Assembly: GCA_965248135.1 (NCBI GenBank)
Contig: CBDFIN010000008.1
Span: forward strand, 261,278-325,277
DNA length: 64,000 nt
Direction of reading: 5' to 3'
Origin: SZUA-100 sp965248135
GTDB lineage: Bacteria; Pseudomonadota; Alphaproteobacteria; Rhizobiales; Rhizobiaceae
How positions within the stretch are numbered: the stretch's first letter is position 1; every line of letters starts with the position of its first letter. Positions 18,138 to 27,787 of the stretch are shown in pieces. A model generated the notes under the pieces. That model did no database searches. It saw nothing but the letters and a program-made list of their open reading frames with translations, and was not told the origin of the DNA. The position numbers and the translations under genes were made by a program.

Positions 18138-18291
18138 ATACCAGTTGATCTCGAACCACCAGAAAACCGGGCGTCATTGGCCGGCTTGACCGGCCAACCT
18201 TGAGCCACAAGTGCCAATTGTTCTGCTAAAGGTCCGCCGATCAAGTCGGCGGATGACGATGACCCAGGTTGATCTTTGTTGCAGTTGGTAT
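18138..18291. repeat. BIME-like dispersed repeat, copy 1 (154 bp)
   Basis: Starts ATACCAGTTGATCTCG and ends GCAGTTGGTAT. It holds two hairpins: GTCATTGGCCGG...CCGGCCAA and, in opposite orientation, TCCGCCGATCAAGTCGGCGGA followed by TGAC. Each hairpin is led by GTCAT on its own strand. Full relatives lie at 21728-21888 and 41375-41526 (both inverted relative to this one), and a half copy at 55221-55297. Confidence 0.85.
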
Positions 18292-18299
18292 GGCATGCT

Positions 18300-20762
18300 T
18301 TACTGTTTTGGTTGCAAGTTCCACACGCCCAGCGCGTCTTTGCCATATTCATCGGGCTTGGTGGTCATCTGCAGGTATTCAACATTGGCCCAGCGCTCTG
18401 CCATGTTGTCGTAAAGACTGGACAGGAAGTGGCCCGACTGACCGGTGGTATGGATGTACATTGATTTGTCCAGATCGGTAAAATCATAGATCGCGCGGTA
18501 GCTGGCGCCGTGAACTGACCTGTGAGGTGTTTTGCTTTCGTTAAAATCTGTCGCGCCGCGCGAAAGCGTATAGCGCCCCCCATGTGACGGCACTTCGACT
18601 GCGAAAAACTTGGAGAGCGGCCAAACCTTTGAAAATGGGCGGTGTTCTCCATGCATCACATGCGCATTGCCCCATTGCCAATTCTGCCAGTCTTTTCCGT
18701 GTTTTTTAGCCAAATTCGCAAGTGCACTGTCAAAAGAATTTGCGATCATTTCGGGGCAGGTCTCGACCCGCTTTGTCGTGATGTCATCGCACCAGTTTCG
18801 CGCGCCGCCCTGTTCAAGCAGCCTGATCATCGCTGTTGCCCGCTGGTGGTTGTATTGCTTGAAGGCGGAGCCAAGATCATCCTTGTAAATCGAACCAACC
18901 AGCACCCGCACCCATTCGTTCATAATCAACGGCTCAGCTCGCTGTCTGTCCATCTTGGCGTCCCAGCGCTTCATCGCTTCCAGCACCTCCAGGTTTTCCG
19001 CTGAAATGCCGCTGGCGTCCTTAATCAACAGGTTTCGCAGCTGCTCAAAAGCCCCGGAATGGATGTCACCCTGGGCGGCTTTCATCGACGCGACCGTGTG
19101 TTTTTCATTGGCGTTGACGATAAGCTGATTAACCCGGTTCAGGCGGAAAAGTTCCTCCCAGTCATAGGTCAGGTGATGCGGATAGGTTGCATCGACAAAG
19201 CGTGAATTCGCGGTGCCTAAGGCGCCATTGCCCGGGTTTCTGATTAGCGGCAGTTCGCGCAGCGGAATTGTGCCCTGCCAGTCATATTTCGCCTCCCAGC
19301 CAGGAACCGGCGCCCTGCCCTTTATGCCATTTTCAGCGTGGCGTATCGGCACACTTGCCGGGGCGAACAGGCCGATGTCGCCGGCGCTATCGGCAATTAC
19401 AATTGCCTGCATCGGTGAAACCAGTTTTGCCAGCGCCACGACAAAGTCGTCAAAGTTCTCGATCATGCTAATGGCCAATGCTGAATCCATACCTGTGTCC
19501 CGGTCCGAAAAGCCAGGCCATTGCAGCGCTGCGACATAGTTGGAAGGCAGCACCTTATCGATATCCTTGTAGAAACCCGGCAATACCGGGCCATGGCGGG
19601 TGCTGCGACGAGTGAAGGTGAAATCCTCTCCGCCTTTGATGCGAATGACTTCCTCGCGTGTTGAAAAGCTCTGCCAGCCGAGCGGTGTCTTGTATTGCGT
19701 GTTATCCTCCCCGTTAAGCTGCTCAATGAACACATCCTGCACATCGGCGCCTGCATTGGTGAAGCCCCAGGCGACACTGTCTGTTCGCCCAAGCAATATC
19801 AGTGGTGTTGCCGGCAGGCTTGCGCCGATCAAATTGCGACGTTTGCCGGCTGCCTGGTAGGAAATATGCGCCAGATACCAAAGCGATGGCGAACCGAACG
19901 AAAGATGAGGGTCATTGGCAAGCAACGGCTTGCCGCTTTTGGTGCGGCTACCGGCCAGCACCCAGTTGTTGGAAGCCCAGACCCCGGTATTGGGATAAAG
20001 ATCGTCCAGCAGGTTTCGTTTGATTTCCTGCCCGGCCGTTTCCACTTCTGGTCGCTTCAATTCAAATATCTGCCGTAAATCGGGCAACGGTCCGGGCTGA
20101 TCAAGCGGACCCGTGGGCAGCAGATCCTCAATTTCCCTTGGCCCCAGACCGTTGGCTGCGTAGGCCAGACGGGCTAACTCGGTCTTCATGTTTTTCGACA
20201 AATCGAGCGACATCATCTTGAGCGAAGCAACCGAATGGGCAGGCTGCCAGTCTTCTGCCTGATGGCCGAGAATCAAAAACTCGGGCGGCAGTCTAGACTC
20301 CATCAGTCTGGTTTTGCGGTGGATAAAAGCGTTGACGCCACGCGCATAGGCTTCCAGCCCGGCGACGGTATTTGGCGATAACGCCTCAAGCGATTTTGTC
20401 GCCTGTCCAAAGAACCCCAATGTACGCAAAAAAACATCGACATTTTTGGTGGCCTTGCCAAACATCTCCGACAAGCGACCCTGGCTCGACATGCGTAACA
20501 CTTCCATTTGCCACAGCCGGTCCTGTGCATGGGCAAAGCCAAGCGCTGCCAACGCATCGTCGCGGGTTTTTGCCTCGATGTGGGGAACGCCCTCTTTATC
20601 ACGGACAACTCGAACCGGAGCAGAGAGTCCGGCAATCTCAATCTCGCCTGAATAGGGTTGAATTGTTCGGGCAAGGAAGCCATAACCCAACAGCGCTACA
20701 ACGATTGCCAAACCGACGATCGCAATTATTCCCCGAATACTCCATTTCAATATTGCCCGCAT
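18300..20762 (-). CDS. Penicillin acylase family protein (Ntn hydrolase)
   Basis: About 820 aa, precursor of a two-chain amidase. After an N-terminal hydrophobic segment (residues 11-30), the A-chain motif FAHAQDRLWQMEVLR is at 77-91. The predicted self-cleavage site and nucleophile is Ser264 in VWASNNWVLAGSRT, then LLANDPHL. These proteins cleave amides such as beta-lactam side chains or acyl-homoserine lactones; the actual substrate is not readable. The start at 20762 has AAAGGA upstream; in-frame sequence before it runs into the divergent dehydrogenase promoter. The N-terminal helix may be a membrane anchor rather than a cleaved signal. Confidence 0.9.
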   Translation of the reverse strand: MRAILKWSIRGIIAIVGLAIVVALLGYGFLARTIQPYSGEIEIAGLSAPVRVVRDKEGVPHIEAKTRDDALAALGFAHAQDRLWQMEVLRMSSQGRLSEMFGKATKNVDVFLRTLGFFGQATKSLEALSPNTVAGLEAYARGVNAFIHRKTRLMESRLPPEFLILGHQAEDWQPAHSVASLKMMSLDLSKNMKTELARLAYAANGLGPREIEDLLPTGPLDQPGPLPDLRQIFELKRPEVETAGQEIKRNLLDDLYPNTGVWASNNWVLAGSRTKSGKPLLANDPHLSFGSPSLWYLAHISYQAAGKRRNLIGASLPATPLILLGRTDSVAWGFTNAGADVQDVFIEQLNGEDNTQYKTPLGWQSFSTREEVIRIKGGEDFTFTRRSTRHGPVLPGFYKDIDKVLPSNYVAALQWPGFSDRDTGMDSALAISMIENFDDFVVALAKLVSPMQAIVIADSAGDIGLFAPASVPIRHAENGIKGRAPVPGWEAKYDWQGTIPLRELPLIRNPGNGALGTANSRFVDATYPHHLTYDWEELFRLNRVNQLIVNANEKHTVASMKAAQGDIHSGAFEQLRNLLIKDASGISAENLEVLEAMKRWDAKMDRQRAEPLIMNEWVRVLVGSIYKDDLGSAFKQYNHQRATAMIRLLEQGGARNWCDDITTKRVETCPEMIANSFDSALANLAKKHGKDWQNWQWGNAHVMHGEHRPFSKVWPLSKFFAVEVPSHGGRYTLSRGATDFNESKTPHRSVHGASYRAIYDFTDLDKSMYIHTTGQSGHFLSSLYDNMAERWANVEYLQMTTKPDEYGKDALGVWNLQPKQ

Positions 20763-20819
20763 TCCAATAATTCCTTTAAACAAGAAGCCAATACTGCATT
20801 GTGCAAAGGAGAAGGTCAC

Positions 20820-21698
20820 ATGGCAAGCGTTGCGTTTATCGGACTTGGCGTTATGGGGTATCCGATGGCAGGGCATCTGGCCCGCAAGGGCGGACACACG
20901 CTCACCGTTTATAACAGATCCACCGCCAAAGCCGACCAATGGGTACAAGAGTTTGGCGGCTCATCGGCCCCAACCCCCGCAGAAGCCGCGGCGGAAGCCG
21001 ATTTTGTTTTTGCCTGTGTCGGCAATGATGATGATGTGCGTTCCGTTACCAGCGGAAAAGATGGCGCCTTTCATGCGATGAAACCTGGTTCCATTTTCAT
21101 TGACAACACCACCGCCAGCGCGGTGATCGCGCGTGAACTTGCGGATCTGGCGGTCGAAAAGGGATTTGGTTTTCTCGATGCGCCCGTTTCCGGTGGTCAG
21201 GCCGGCGCCGAAAACGGCGGTCTAACAGTAATGGCAGGCGGCAGCGAAGCCGATTTTGAAAGAGCAAAACCCGTCATCGCATGCTACGCCCGCATGGTCG
21301 GACTGATGGGCGAGGCCGGCGCCGGCCAATTGACCAAGATGATGAACCAGATAGCCATCGCCGGGCTGGTGCAAGGTCTGTCCGAAGCCATCCTGTTTGG
21401 CAAAAATGCCGGCATGGACATCGAAAAGGTGATCGAAGTCATTTCCAAGGGAGCGGCAGGTTCGTGGCAAATGGAAAACCGTTACAAGACCATGAATGAT
21501 GGGGTTTATAAGCATGGTTTCGCGGTTGACTGGATGCGTAAAGACCTGGCGATCTGTCTGGCCGAGGCCAACAAGAATGGTTCATCATTGCCTGTAACTG
21601 CCCTTGTTGATCAGTTTTACGCAGACGTCCAGTCGATGGGTGGCAACCGGTGGGACACTTCTTCGTTGCTTGCCCGACTGGAGAAACTGAACTGCTAG
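20820..21698 (+). CDS. NAD(P)-dependent beta-hydroxyacid dehydrogenase (3-hydroxyisobutyrate dehydrogenase-like)
   Basis: 292 aa. The Rossmann motif GLGVMGYPMAGHL is at 8-20, the substrate-binding DAPVSGG at 120-126, and the catalytic Lys173 in GQLTKMMNQ. The start is ATG 20820 with AGGAG 10-14 bp upstream, divergent from the penicillin acylase with only 57 bp between. It could act on 3-hydroxyisobutyrate, tartronate semialdehyde or a related acid. Confidence 0.9.
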   Translation: MASVAFIGLGVMGYPMAGHLARKGGHTLTVYNRSTAKADQWVQEFGGSSAPTPAEAAAEADFVFACVGNDDDVRSVTSGKDGAFHAMKPGSIFIDNTTASAVIARELADLAVEKGFGFLDAPVSGGQAGAENGGLTVMAGGSEADFERAKPVIACYARMVGLMGEAGAGQLTKMMNQIAIAGLVQGLSEAILFGKNAGMDIEKVIEVISKGAAGSWQMENRYKTMNDGVYKHGFAVDWMRKDLAICLAEANKNGSSLPVTALVDQFYADVQSMGGNRWDTSSLLARLEKLNC

Positions 21699-21727
21699 GC
21701 CAAATTTCGCGTGATATGTATCGCTTG

Positions 21728-21888
21728 ATACCAACTGCAACAATGATCAACCTATGCCATCGTCATCCGCCGACTTGATCGGCGGACCTTGAGCAGAACG
21801 ACCGGGACTTGTGACCTGGGATTGGCCGGTCAAGCCGGCCAATGACGCACGGTTTTTTTGGTGGCTCGAAATCAACCGCGTCTGGTAT
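21728..21888. repeat. BIME-like dispersed repeat, copy 2 (161 bp)
   Basis: Starts ATACCAACTGCAACAATGAT and ends CGCGTCTGGTAT. It is inverted relative to copy 1. Hairpins are TCCGCCGACTTGATCGGCGGA and TTGGCCGGTCAAGCCGGCCAA followed by TGACG, then a T-run and GGTGGCTCGA. Confidence 0.85.
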
Positions 21889-21963
21889 AACTTGCCCTAT
21901 CCGCTTGTTTTGGTGCATGTTCTTATCCGAAAACCACTACACACTTTTCGGGAATATGCTCTA

Positions 21964-22662
21964 ATGACGCGCGGTCCCCAAACCGTAGAACAGATAATCT
22001 GGCAGCTTGAACCGCTCAGGAACGAGGAAAATCTGACCGGAAAAGTGAGGTTCGGCATCGATATTTCAAAGGCCTATGGACTATCAATGCCGCAAATCCG
22101 TCACATCGCCAAAAGTGTCACCAAGGACCATGCGCTTGCCGAAGCGCTGTGGCAGGCGGATATTCATGAGACCCGGCTGATGGCCAGCATGGTCGATATT
22201 CCAGCCCAGGTAACAGAAAAGCAGATGGAGCGCTGGGTCGTTGGGTTCAATTCCTGGGACATTTGTGACCAGACCTGCGGCGAATTGTTCGACCGCACCC
22301 CTTTTGCCATCCAAAAGGCCATCGAGTGGTCAAAACGGCACGAAGAATATGTCAAACGCGCCGGATTTGCGCTCATCGCCTGGCTGGCCGTGCATGACAA
22401 AAAGCGCAATGATGCCGATTTCCTGCAATTTCTGCCAATTATCAAACGCGAGGCCGGTGATCCGCGAAATTTTGTCAAGAAGGCCGTCAACTGGGCATTG
22501 CGGCAGATTGGCAAGCGTTCGGCATTTCTCCATCCCCATGCACTTACGCTGGCAAATGAACTGGCTCAAACTTCTAACAAGGTCGCCCGCTGGAACGGCA
22601 AGGATGCGGTCAAGGAGCTGACCGGTGAAAAATTGCTGATGAGACTGAGACTCACCGACTAG
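21964..22662 (+). CDS. DNA alkylation repair protein (AlkD-like HEAT repeats)
   Basis: 232 aa from the ATG at 21964. AlkD removes alkylated bases with a HEAT-like helical array. Recognisable blocks are LRNEENLTGKVRFGI, SWDICDQTCGELFD (Trp-Asp region) and NFVKKAVNWALRQIGKRS, a family hallmark. In-frame sequence runs back to 21811 through the BIME-like repeat, which is unlikely to be coding. It overlaps the convergent Lrp gene by 11 bp. No ribosome site is evident. Confidence 0.85.
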   Translation: MTRGPQTVEQIIWQLEPLRNEENLTGKVRFGIDISKAYGLSMPQIRHIAKSVTKDHALAEALWQADIHETRLMASMVDIPAQVTEKQMERWVVGFNSWDICDQTCGELFDRTPFAIQKAIEWSKRHEEYVKRAGFALIAWLAVHDKKRNDADFLQFLPIIKREAGDPRNFVKKAVNWALRQIGKRSAFLHPHALTLANELAQTSNKVARWNGKDAVKELTGEKLLMRLRLTD

Positions 22663-23134
22663 CTGCACCATCCAACTCGACGTAGTCAAGTGGCAGTTTG
22701 GTGGTGTATTTTATCTGCTCCATGGCGAAGCTGGAACTGATATCGAGTATATCGATTTTCGAGATCAGCTTTTGATAAAACTGGTCATAGGCCTCAATGT
22801 CCGGCACCACCACCCGTAACAGATAGTCGATGGCGCCGCTCATGCGATAGAATTCAACCACTTCAGGAAACTCTGCCACGATACGGGCAAACTGTTTGAG
22901 CCAGTCATCCGAGTGTTTAGCCGTGCGGATTGATACGAACACGGTAACCTTGGTGTTGACGGAGGCCGGGTCAAGCAGTGCGACACGTTGACGTATCACC
23001 CCGTCTTCCTCCATTTTCTGGATGCGCCGCCAGCACGGTGTTGTTGACAGACCGACTTTCCGGCCAATTTCGGCGACCGGCGTGGTTGCGTCTTCTTGCA
23101 GCAATGTCAATATTTTGCGGTCCAAACGGTCCAA
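22652..23134 (-). CDS. Lrp/AsnC family transcriptional regulator
   Basis: 160 aa. It begins LDRKILTLLQEDATTPVAEI with the helix-turn-helix VGLSTTPCWRRIQKMEEDGVI at about 25-45, followed by the ligand-binding RAM domain (VVEFYRMSGAIDYLLRVV). The start is TTG at 23134: the frame is closed by a stop shortly upstream, and Lrp proteins typically begin at this point. It lies downstream of the rpoC terminator on the same strand, where alphaproteobacteria usually have rpsL-rpsG-fusA. Confidence 0.9.
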   Translation of the reverse strand: MDRLDRKILTLLQEDATTPVAEIGRKVGLSTTPCWRRIQKMEEDGVIRQRVALLDPASVNTKVTVFVSIRTAKHSDDWLKQFARIVAEFPEVVEFYRMSGAIDYLLRVVVPDIEAYDQFYQKLISKIDILDISSSFAMEQIKYTTKLPLDYVELDGAASR

Positions 23135-23291
23135 ATTTTTCTCATCAAATTAATTTTTCTACTTTGCACCATTTCACAGGACTATTGGCGTAAAATCAAT
23201 AGTGCAATAAAGTCAATCGACTTTGTCGACAGGATGAATTCAAATTGGCAGTGACCAGGAGCGCTCAATTCGGCCATTCCGTGACCAATGA

Positions 23292-23320
23292 AAAAGGCCA
23301 ATCCATCGGAGTGGCCTTTT
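23292..23320 (-). terminator. rpoC transcription terminator
   Basis: AAAAGGCCA (23292-23300) pairs with TGGCCTTTT (23312-23320), 11-nt loop, ending in a T-run on the minus strand. It lies 56 bp past the rpoC stop and closes the rpl-rpo block. Confidence 0.85.
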
Positions 23321-23375
23321 CTTATCATCAAATCCGACAAAACGATTTTAAAGTCCCGAAAACTATTGCGATAAC

Positions 23376-26300
23376 CTACTCAGCCGGTTCACCATCCACC
23401 GGCTCCCCATCTGCCGTTTGCTCCAACTGACTTAGGTCGGTCAACAAAGCGTCCGCCGCTTCCGCTGCTTCCGCTTGGGCCGCCTCTTCGGCCTTGCGCT
23501 TGGCATCGACAATCAGGTCGTCGCGTGCATTGGCGACGCGGCGAACCTGGCTCATCACTCCGCCGGTGCCGGCTGGAATAAGTCTTCCGACGATAACGTT
23601 TTCCTTCAATCCTTCCAGCGTGTCCGACTTGCCGGCAACAGCCGCTTCCGTCAGAACCCGAGTAGTTTCCTGGAACGACGCGGCTGAAATGAACGAGCGG
23701 GTCTGCAGGCTTGCCTTGGTAATACCCAAAAGAACCGGCACACCAATCGCTGGCTCCCTGCCCTCCTCGACCAGCTTTTCGTTCATGATCTCCATTTCAA
23801 TCCGGTCTATCTGTTCACCGCGCACCAGGCCGGAATCTCCCGCATCAGTCAATTCCACCTTCTGCAACATCTGACGAACAATCACTTCGATATGCTTGTC
23901 GTTGATGCCAACGCCCTGCAGCCGATAGACTTCCTGGATCTCGTTGACCAGATAGGAGGCCAGGGCTTCGACGCCCTTGATCGCCAGAATATCGTGCGGC
24001 GCGGGATTGCCATCGAGGATATACTCGCCTTGCTCGATCGGGTCACCATCTTGCCAGTGGAATGGTTTGCCTTTCGGAATAAGGTATTCCGCCGGTTCAA
24101 GTGACGCATCATCCGGTTCGATGCTGATGCGCCGCTTGTTCTTGTAGTCACGACCAAAGCGGATGGAACCATCTATTTCGGCAATAACCGCACAGTCTTT
24201 CGGCCGACGGGCTTCAAACAGTTCGGCAACACGCGGCAGACCGCCGGTGATGTCCTTGGTTTTGGCTGATTCAAGCGGGATACGCGCCAGCACGTCACCA
24301 GCCATGACCGAAGATCCGGGATCGACCGACAAATGCGAATCCACCGACAACAGGAAGCGGGCCTCGCCACCTTGTGCCTGGGTAAGCACCTTGCCCTTGG
24401 CGTCCTTGATTATCACCGTGGGCTTCAACTCGCCGCCACGTGGGTGGGCGCGCCAGTCGATCACCATACGCTTGGTGATGCCGGTAGATTCATCGGCCGA
24501 TTCGGTGACTGAAATACCTTCAACCAAATCCTCAAACTCGACAATACCTTCAACCGGGGTGAGGATCGGCCGCGTATAGGGATCCCATTCCGCCAGACGC
24601 TGTCCCTGTTTAACCATATCACCGTCATCGACATGGATACGGGAACCATATGATACACGCTGAACCGCGCGTTCCTTGCCCTGCTCATCCAGAATCTGGA
24701 CCGACATGTTGCGGCCCATAACCATCAGCCGGCCATCGGAATCGCGCACCACATTGCGGTTGCGAATAGCGATTTTGCCTTCGAATGCCGCCTCGATAAA
24801 CGACGTATCAACCACTTGCGCGGTGCCGCCGATATGGAAGGTACGCATGGTAAGCTGGGTGCCGGGTTCACCGATCGACTGGGCCGCGATAACACCGACG
24901 GCTTCGCCAAGATTAACCGGCGTACCGCGGGCCAGATCGCGGCCATAACAGGTAGCGCAGATACCGGTGCGGGTTTCGCATGTCAAAGCCGAGCGAATTT
25001 TGACCTGCTGAATATTGGCCTCGTCAACCGCAGCAACATGCGCGTCCTCAATCGAGGTGCCCGAAGCGATGATCACTTCACCGGTTTCCGGGTGGACCAC
25101 GTCGCCGGCCGCAGCTCTGCCGACAATGCGCTGGCCGAGTGAAGCAACTACCTGCCCCGCATCGACAATCGCCTGCATGGTCAAGCCATTTTCGGTGCCG
25201 CAATCGGTTTCGTTGATGATGCAATCTTGTGCGACGTCAACTAGACGGCGGGTCAGATAGCCGGAGTTGGCAGTTTTCAGGGCCGTATCTGCAAGTCCTT
25301 TACGGGCACCGTGGGTGGAGTTGAAATACTCCATCACCGTCAGACCTTCCTTAAAGTTCGAGATAATCGGCGTTTCGATGATCTCACCCGAAGGCTTGGC
25401 CATCAGCCCGCGCATGCCGGCAAGTTGTTTCATTTGCGCCGGTGAACCACGGGCGCCTGAACGCGACATCATATAGATTGAGTTCATCTGCTTTTGGCGA
25501 CCGTCTTTTTCAAATTGCACAGCCCGAATGCCCTGCATCATTTCATCGGCGACCTTGTCGCCGCATTTCGCCCAGGCATCGACAACCTTGTTGTATTTTT
25601 CCCCGCGGGTGATCAGGCCATCGTTGAACTGCTGTTCAAATTCCCGCGCCTGTTTTTGGGCATTTTTGATCATCCTGGATTTGGATTCCGGGATAACCAT
25701 ATCGTCCATACCGAATGAAATTCCGGCCTTACAAGCGTGGCTGAAGCCAAGTTCCATGACGCGGTCGCAGAAAATCACAGTCTCCTTCTGCCCGCAATTC
25801 CGGTAGACCTTGTCGATCATCGCAGAAATGTTCTTTTTGGTCATTTCCGTGTTGCAGATATCAAACGGTACATTGACGTTGCGGGGCAACAATTCGCCCA
25901 TGATCATGCGGCCAGGCGTTGTGTCGTGCCGTTCCGACACCAGTTCGCCGGCCTCATTCATTGTCTTGAAGCGGCCCTTGATCTTGGTGTGATAGGTGAC
26001 AACATTGTTTTCCAGCGCGTGAAGCAATTCGCCCATATCGGCGAACATCATGCCTTCACCTGGTTCGTTCTCGGCTACAATCGACAGATAATACAGACCA
26101 AGAATAATATCCTGCGACGGCACAATAATCGGCTGACCATTGGCCGGATGCAGAATGTTGTTGGTCGACATCATCAAGACGCGTGCTTCAAGCTGCGCCT
26201 CCAGCGACAACGGCACGTGAACCGCCATTTGGTCACCATCAAAATCGGCGTTGAAGGCGGTGCAGACAAGCGGATGCAAGTGAATGGCCTTGCCCTCGAT

Positions 26301-27629
26301 CAACACCGGTTCGAATGCCTGAATACCCAACCGGTGAAGGGTGGGCGCGCGGTTGAGCATAACCGGATGCTCACGGATCACCTCATCGAGAATGTCCCAG
26401 ACTTCCGGTTTTTCCTTTTCCACCAGTTTCTTGGCTTGTTTAACGGTCGAGGAATAGCCCTTTGCGTCAAGCCGCGCATAGATAAACGGCTTGAACAGTT
26501 CCAGCGCCATCTTCTTTGGCAAGCCGCACTGATGCAACTTGAGTTCCGGGCCAACAACGATGACCGAACGGCCCGAATAGTCGACCCGCTTGCCAAGCAG
26601 GTTCTGGCGGAAGCGACCCTGTTTGCCCTTCAACATATCCGACAGCGATTTCAGCGGCCGTTTGTTGGCCCCGGTGATGGTGCGGCCACGACGGCCATTG
26701 TCAAACAGCGCATCAACCGATTCCTGCAGCATGCGTTTTTCATTGCGCACAATAATGTCAGGCGCCCGCAGCTCTATCAGCCGCTTCAGGCGGTTGTTGC
26801 GGTTGATGACACGACGGTAAAGATCGTTGAGATCGGAGGTGGCAAAACGCCCTCCATCCAACGGCACCAGTGGTCGTAAGTCGGGTGGAATCACCGGAAT
26901 GGTCTTCATGATCATCCATTCCGGGCGATTGCCTGAATCAAGAAACGCTTCCGCCGTTTTCAACCGTTTGGAGAGCTTCTTGTATTTTAATTCCGATGTG
27001 GTCTCGGTGATTTCTACCCTGAGATCGGCGACAAGCTTTTCAAGATCGAGCGAGGCCAGCATCTCGTGGATTGCTTCAGCACCGATCATCGCGGTAAAGG
27101 CATCCTCGCCAAACTCTTCGCCGGCAATCATGTGTTCTTCTTCAGACAATAATTGACGCTCCTTGAGCGTCGTCAGGCCAGGCTCGGTAATAACAAAGTT
27201 CTCAAAATAAAGCACCCGCTCAAGATCTTTCAGCGTCATGTCGAGCAACAGGCCGATGCGCGAAGGCAGCGACTTCAAGAACCAGATATGAGCAACCGGT
27301 GACGCCAGCTCAATATGACCCATCCGCTCGCGCCGCACCCGTGACAAGGTTACTTCCACGCCGCATTTTTCGCAGATAATACCCTTGTATTTCATCCGCT
27401 TGTATTTACCGCACAGGCATTCATAGTCCTTGACCGGACCAAATATCCTGGCGCAGAACAACCCGTCGCGCTCTGGCTTGAATGTCCGGTAGTTGATCGT
27501 CTCCGGCTTCTTGATTTCACCAAATGACCAGGAGAGAATTTTTTCCGGCGCCGCAATCGAGATGCGGATGGAATCGAACGTCTGAGTCGGGGACTGCTGG
27601 TTGAAAAGGTTCATGACCTCATGGTGCAT
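23376..27629 (-). CDS. rpoC: DNA-directed RNA polymerase subunit beta'
   Basis: Largest core RNA polymerase subunit, 1417 aa, full length. The zinc-ribbon cysteines are at about 71-90 (CLCGKYK and CEKCGVEV), the invariant catalytic NADFDGDQM around residue 460, the trigger-loop region SIGEPGTQLTMRTFHIGGTA, and the second zinc site around CETRTGICATCYGRDL. GGAG lies 7 bp upstream of the ATG. It follows rpoB after 158 bp on the minus strand. Confidence 0.98.
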   Translation of the reverse strand: MHHEVMNLFNQQSPTQTFDSIRISIAAPEKILSWSFGEIKKPETINYRTFKPERDGLFCARIFGPVKDYECLCGKYKRMKYKGIICEKCGVEVTLSRVRRERMGHIELASPVAHIWFLKSLPSRIGLLLDMTLKDLERVLYFENFVITEPGLTTLKERQLLSEEEHMIAGEEFGEDAFTAMIGAEAIHEMLASLDLEKLVADLRVEITETTSELKYKKLSKRLKTAEAFLDSGNRPEWMIMKTIPVIPPDLRPLVPLDGGRFATSDLNDLYRRVINRNNRLKRLIELRAPDIIVRNEKRMLQESVDALFDNGRRGRTITGANKRPLKSLSDMLKGKQGRFRQNLLGKRVDYSGRSVIVVGPELKLHQCGLPKKMALELFKPFIYARLDAKGYSSTVKQAKKLVEKEKPEVWDILDEVIREHPVMLNRAPTLHRLGIQAFEPVLIEGKAIHLHPLVCTAFNADFDGDQMAVHVPLSLEAQLEARVLMMSTNNILHPANGQPIIVPSQDIILGLYYLSIVAENEPGEGMMFADMGELLHALENNVVTYHTKIKGRFKTMNEAGELVSERHDTTPGRMIMGELLPRNVNVPFDICNTEMTKKNISAMIDKVYRNCGQKETVIFCDRVMELGFSHACKAGISFGMDDMVIPESKSRMIKNAQKQAREFEQQFNDGLITRGEKYNKVVDAWAKCGDKVADEMMQGIRAVQFEKDGRQKQMNSIYMMSRSGARGSPAQMKQLAGMRGLMAKPSGEIIETPIISNFKEGLTVMEYFNSTHGARKGLADTALKTANSGYLTRRLVDVAQDCIINETDCGTENGLTMQAIVDAGQVVASLGQRIVGRAAAGDVVHPETGEVIIASGTSIEDAHVAAVDEANIQQVKIRSALTCETRTGICATCYGRDLARGTPVNLGEAVGVIAAQSIGEPGTQLTMRTFHIGGTAQVVDTSFIEAAFEGKIAIRNRNVVRDSDGRLMVMGRNMSVQILDEQGKERAVQRVSYGSRIHVDDGDMVKQGQRLAEWDPYTRPILTPVEGIVEFEDLVEGISVTESADESTGITKRMVIDWRAHPRGGELKPTVIIKDAKGKVLTQAQGGEARFLLSVDSHLSVDPGSSVMAGDVLARIPLESAKTKDITGGLPRVAELFEARRPKDCAVIAEIDGSIRFGRDYKNKRRISIEPDDASLEPAEYLIPKGKPFHWQDGDPIEQGEYILDGNPAPHDILAIKGVEALASYLVNEIQEVYRLQGVGINDKHIEVIVRQMLQKVELTDAGDSGLVRGEQIDRIEMEIMNEKLVEEGREPAIGVPVLLGITKASLQTRSFISAASFQETTRVLTEAAVAGKSDTLEGLKENVIVGRLIPAGTGGVMSQVRRVANARDDLIVDAKRKAEEAAQAEAAEAADALLTDLSQLEQTADGEPVDGEPAE

Positions 27630-27748
27630 GGGTAGTCTCCTTTGGGTCTTTGACCCATTTTACGGACGAGGCTGGCCAAAATTATAACATGGCCCATCGC
27701 CCTTGATCGCATTTCAGTTCCGTTTAAACGGTCTTACTCACAAATTCC

Positions 27749-27780
27749 TGGCGGGCACGGTGGCGTTGCACGGCCCGCCA
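27749..27780 (-). other. Hairpin in the rpoB-rpoC intercistronic gap
   Basis: TGGCGGGC (27749-27756) and GCCCGCCA (27773-27780) form a perfect 8-bp stem just after the rpoB stop. Without a T-run it is probably an RNA processing or stability element. A 12-bp palindrome CCGTTTAAACGG follows at 27720-27731. Confidence 0.5.
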
Positions 27781-27787
27781 TTGATCA

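Noticed and set aside
21811..21963. Upstream extension of the AlkD-like gene
   Set aside because: The added residues are a translation of the BIME-like repeat (the same string VKPANDARF appears from repeat copy 1), so the later ATG is used.
25737..26879. Long open frame (380 codons) on the plus strand opposite rpoC
   Set aside because: It is antisense to highly conserved rpoC sequence, has no family similarity and a His/Arg-rich composition typical of antisense shadows.
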